Shown: piece after piece, positions 7,161 to 8,797 of the stretch | How the letters are laid out: every line of letters begins with the position of its first letter | Numbering within the stretch: position 1 is the first letter of the stretch | Program-made: the position numbers and the translations under genes | Notes under the pieces: generated by a model | Told to the model about the DNA's origin: nothing | What the model saw: the letters and a program-made list of their open reading frames with translations, nothing else | Database searches by the model: none | NCBI GenBank assembly: GCA_024653865.1 | Contig: JANLHD010000117.1 | Span: 1 to 8,797 of the forward strand | Length of the DNA stretch: 8,797 nucleotides | Origin: an archaeon | GTDB lineage: Archaea; Iainarchaeota; Iainarchaeia; Iainarchaeales; Iainarchaeaceae | Direction: 5' to 3'

Positions 7161-7873
7161 TGTGCACCACCCTTGACGGCCTCTTTTGCCGGGCGCTCTT
7201 TTAGCGCTGTATCGTATTTTTCACCGATTTTTATGGGCTGACCCATGCTGAATTTTAAAATTACCGATTTGATGTTTGCCTCCTTTGCGGAGAGCTTTGA
7301 AATAATCGAGGTATAAATCTCATAAGCGTTTTCGATTAATTGCGCATCGGGAAAGCTTTCCTTTCCGAGCATTACGTGGACAACTGGCATGAACTTTCCT
7401 TTCTTGTTCGTGATTTTTGTGGAGGTGCTTGTTCTTTTGAGTGCCGCCTCAACGCTCGCCACATTTGTCTGGACCAATGAGGGCATTCTTCCTTTGGGCG
7501 CAAGCTGCTGCCCAAGGTGCTTTCCGACCGTAATTAGAGCCGGGCCTTCCGCCAAAAAAATGTTGTAATCCCTGATGATTTCGTCAACGTCCTTTTTCTT
7601 GAGGCCGGCGATGTCGGATTCCATAATGATTTTTGAAACCTTGCCCTTGAGTTCTTGGGCAAAGTTCTTGTCCTTTACAAAAACAACGGATTTTACAGAA
7701 GTTAGCCTTCCGGTTGGGTGCGGCATTTTAACGTCGAGCTCTATTCTGTTCTCGGCCTTCTTGAAGTCAATTCCCTTGAAGTTGACCGACATTTCGAGGC
7801 TTTGGTCGAACTTCCTTTTTTTGGAGAGGGCGCGGACGTTGCGCAATGCATTCTCAAAATCTTTCTTGTTCAT
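7157..7873 (-). CDS. rpl1: Ribosomal protein uL1
   Basis: This 238-aa uL1 binds the L1 stalk of 23S rRNA, helps release deacylated tRNA from the E site and, in methanogens and bacteria, represses its own mRNA. Diagnostic text includes RKFDQSLEMSVNFKGID (20-36, the rRNA-binding strand), LAEGPALITVGKHLG (107-121), LAPKGRMPSLV (124-134, usually GPRGKMPxPV) and the C-terminal IKSVILKFSMGQPIKI (201-216). A ~20-residue basic tail (about 219-238) follows the usual end. The ATG is at 7873, about 7 nt after an AGGT ribosome-binding element that adjoins a perfect hairpin. The stop overlaps the uL10 start. A 110-nt untranslated gap separates it from uL11, longer than elsewhere in the operon, which suggests its own regulation. 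Confidence 0.95.
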   Translation of the reverse strand: MNKKDFENALRNVRALSKKRKFDQSLEMSVNFKGIDFKKAENRIELDVKMPHPTGRLTSVKSVVFVKDKNFAQELKGKVSKIIMESDIAGLKKKDVDEIIRDYNIFLAEGPALITVGKHLGQQLAPKGRMPSLVQTNVASVEAALKRTSTSTKITNKKGKFMPVVHVMLGKESFPDAQLIENAYEIYTSIISKLSAKEANIKSVILKFSMGQPIKIGEKYDTALKERPAKEAVKGGAQ

Positions 7874-7883
7874 TTTTGAAACC

Positions 7884-7899
7884 TACCAACGAATTGGTA
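7884..7899 (-). promoter_or_regulatory. Leader hairpin before uL1, possible L1 autoregulatory site
   Basis: On the minus strand, TACCAA - TTCG - TTGGTA forms a perfect 6-bp stem with a UUCG tetraloop, ending 10 nt before the uL1 ATG. The AGGT ribosome-binding element begins at the last base of the stem. Further 5' in the same leader, GGGCCGATGCC and a G6 run lie close by; GCCGA and GGUGGG-like words also occur in the 23S L1-binding region. The hairpin is seen directly; its role as a uL1 operator is inference. Confidence 0.4.
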
Positions 7900-7930
7900 T
7901 CGCCCCCCATTTCTGAAAGGCATCGGCCCT

Positions 7931-7938
7931 AAAAAAAA
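7931..7938 (-). terminator. T8 tract between uL11 and uL1
   Basis: On the minus strand a T8 run lies about 45 nt after the uL11 stop. It could end or attenuate the uL11 transcript. A TATA-like TTTTTTAAA (7975-7983) just after that stop would start transcription near 7953, upstream of this tract, so a uL1 transcript from there would have to read through it. Whether uL1 has its own promoter is therefore unclear. Confidence 0.35.
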
Positions 7939-7983
7939 TTAGAGCGTTTAATGATCAAAATCCCTTGTAAAAGGTTTAAAAAA

Positions 7984-8797
7984 CTACTTCTGTGCCTTTT
8001 TTGGCCTTATTATTTCCGAATTGGAGTCGCTTTTCACGACCTCGGTTTGGGTCTTTTTTGCCTGGGGCTCTTTCTTGACGACCCCGACTTCCTTCTCGAT
8101 TTTTGCCATGTGCTGGGTGTAAGATTCCTTTTGCGGCATGGGCTCTTGTGCAACCTCTTCGAGAAGCGCTTCGGATTCTTCCTCAACTTCTTGCAAGTCG
8201 GTTTTTTCCGCGGGCACTTCTTGCTTCATTGCTTGGGCTTTCTCATCCGCCTTTTTTTCTGCAATAGGCTCGGGGGATTTTTCGGCGGCTTGGGCTTTTT
8301 TCTCGGTTTTTTTCGGGTGGACGGTGTGTTCGATCGCAACCTCTATTTCCTCTATGGCTTTTTCTATGGCGACCTCTGTTTTTACAATCGCCTTTTTTGC
8401 CTCCTCTTTGAGGTGCGCAACTTCGCCCTTGGCTTTTTCGGAAAACGTTTGTTTTTTGGTTTTTCCGAAGAATTCGTCCCATCTTCCATCGCGGAATTCC
8501 TGCTGGACTTCCTTTGCGCGCTTTCCGTCAACCGTAATTGCCATTGAATTGCACGTGCCAACGATTTCCCTTGCCGCGGAATACAGCGAGGTAGAGGTCA
8601 GGGCATCGAGCTTCATTTCGGCTAGCTTTTTCACCTGGTCCATTGAAAGGTTTCCCATGGTGTCGTTTAATTGGTGGGCCCCGCCTTTCTTTGCGCCTGC
8701 CTCTTTTGTTATGAGAGCGCTAGTGGGCGGAGAGCCGACAGTGATTTCATAATGCTTCTTTGAATCAACTTCAATTGTGACCGGAACCTTCATTCCC
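7984..8797 (-). CDS. rpl11: Ribosomal protein uL11 with long charged C-terminal extension (5'-partial)
   Basis: This is the C-terminal part of uL11, which binds the GTPase-associated centre of 23S rRNA at the stalk base. The frame is open to the right edge. The visible start, (G)MKVPVTIEVD, matches the internal GMKVPV segment of archaeal uL11, so about 60 N-terminal residues lie beyond the window and the Met at 8793 is not the start. Counted from that Met, TVGSPPTSALITKEAG (18-33), MGNLSMDQVKKLAEMK (46-61), IVGTCNSMAITVDGK (77-91) and FRDGRWDEF (100-108) are the rRNA-binding domain. Archaeal uL11 normally ends here. This protein continues for ~160 more residues (110-269), rich in Lys, Glu, Ala and Gln. 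The tail has helix-forming repeats (EVAIEKAIEEIEVAIEH, 140-156), a Pro/Lys/Glu section and a basic end (RPKKAQK). Composition fits a coiled coil plus disordered tail. The frame runs unbroken from core to tail. Confidence 0.93.
   Translation of the reverse strand, partial: GMKVPVTIEVDSKKHYEITVGSPPTSALITKEAGAKKGGAHQLNDTMGNLSMDQVKKLAEMKLDALTSTSLYSAAREIVGTCNSMAITVDGKRAKEVQQEFRDGRWDEFFGKTKKQTFSEKAKGEVAHLKEEAKKAIVKTEVAIEKAIEEIEVAIEHTVHPKKTEKKAQAAEKSPEPIAEKKADEKAQAMKQEVPAEKTDLQEVEEESEALLEEVAQEPMPQKESYTQHMAKIEKEVGVVKKEPQAKKTQTEVVKSDSNSEIIRPKKAQK

Noticed and set aside
7951..8547. 198-codon plus-strand frame rich in Phe and Leu, opposite the uL11 tail
   Set aside because: Its Phe/Leu content is the expected antisense of Lys/Glu codons. 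It looks like a membrane protein only by composition.
8791..8793. ATG as the true start of uL11
   Set aside because: GMKVPV is an internal uL11 segment and the frame continues to the window edge, so the gene is cut by the window.

Overview
This window comes from an archaeal chromosome. The gene order uL11 - uL1 - uL10 (P0) - P1 and the acidic stalk protein ending in GLGSLFG are archaeal hallmarks. Several genes are preceded by TATA-type boxes about 26 nt from the start codon, with little or no leader, and transcription probably ends at oligo-T tracts without hairpins. No mobile element, CRISPR array, rRNA or tRNA was seen. The lineage cannot be fixed by eye. A euryarchaeal or DPANN (for example Diapherotrites-like) origin is possible, but this is a guess.

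Left half, plus strand: the window opens inside the last ~117 codons of an SMC chromosome-condensation ATPase. Next is a complete membrane pyrophosphatase of about 666 aa, whose diagnostic residues point to a K+-dependent and probably Na+-pumping enzyme. It is followed by a small soluble GT-A fold (family 2-like) glycosyltransferase of unknown substrate. This block meets the minus-strand genes tail to tail at about 3299-3307.

Right half, minus strand (read right to left): uL11 (N-terminus cut by the window edge), uL1, uL10 and P1 form the ribosomal stalk operon. uL1 and uL10 overlap by 4 nt. A ~110 nt leader before uL1 contains a perfect hairpin next to the ribosome-binding region. After P1 come strong T-tracts and then a separately promoted gene. 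That gene encodes a membrane-anchored Lon-like (S16) serine protease with a signal peptide, a Ser/Lys dyad, a C-terminal membrane span and a cytoplasmic coiled coil.

The genes serve chromosome segregation, pyrophosphate-driven ion pumping, glycosylation, translation-factor recruitment and envelope proteolysis. Only the ribosomal block is a real functional unit. The most unusual points are: uL11 carries a ~160-residue Lys/Glu/Ala-rich tail; uL10 lacks the terminal GLGxLFG motif that P1 keeps; the Lon-like protease has no ATPase and a large cytoplasmic coiled coil; and the uL1 leader may be an autoregulatory site. No clearly undescribed multi-gene system was found.
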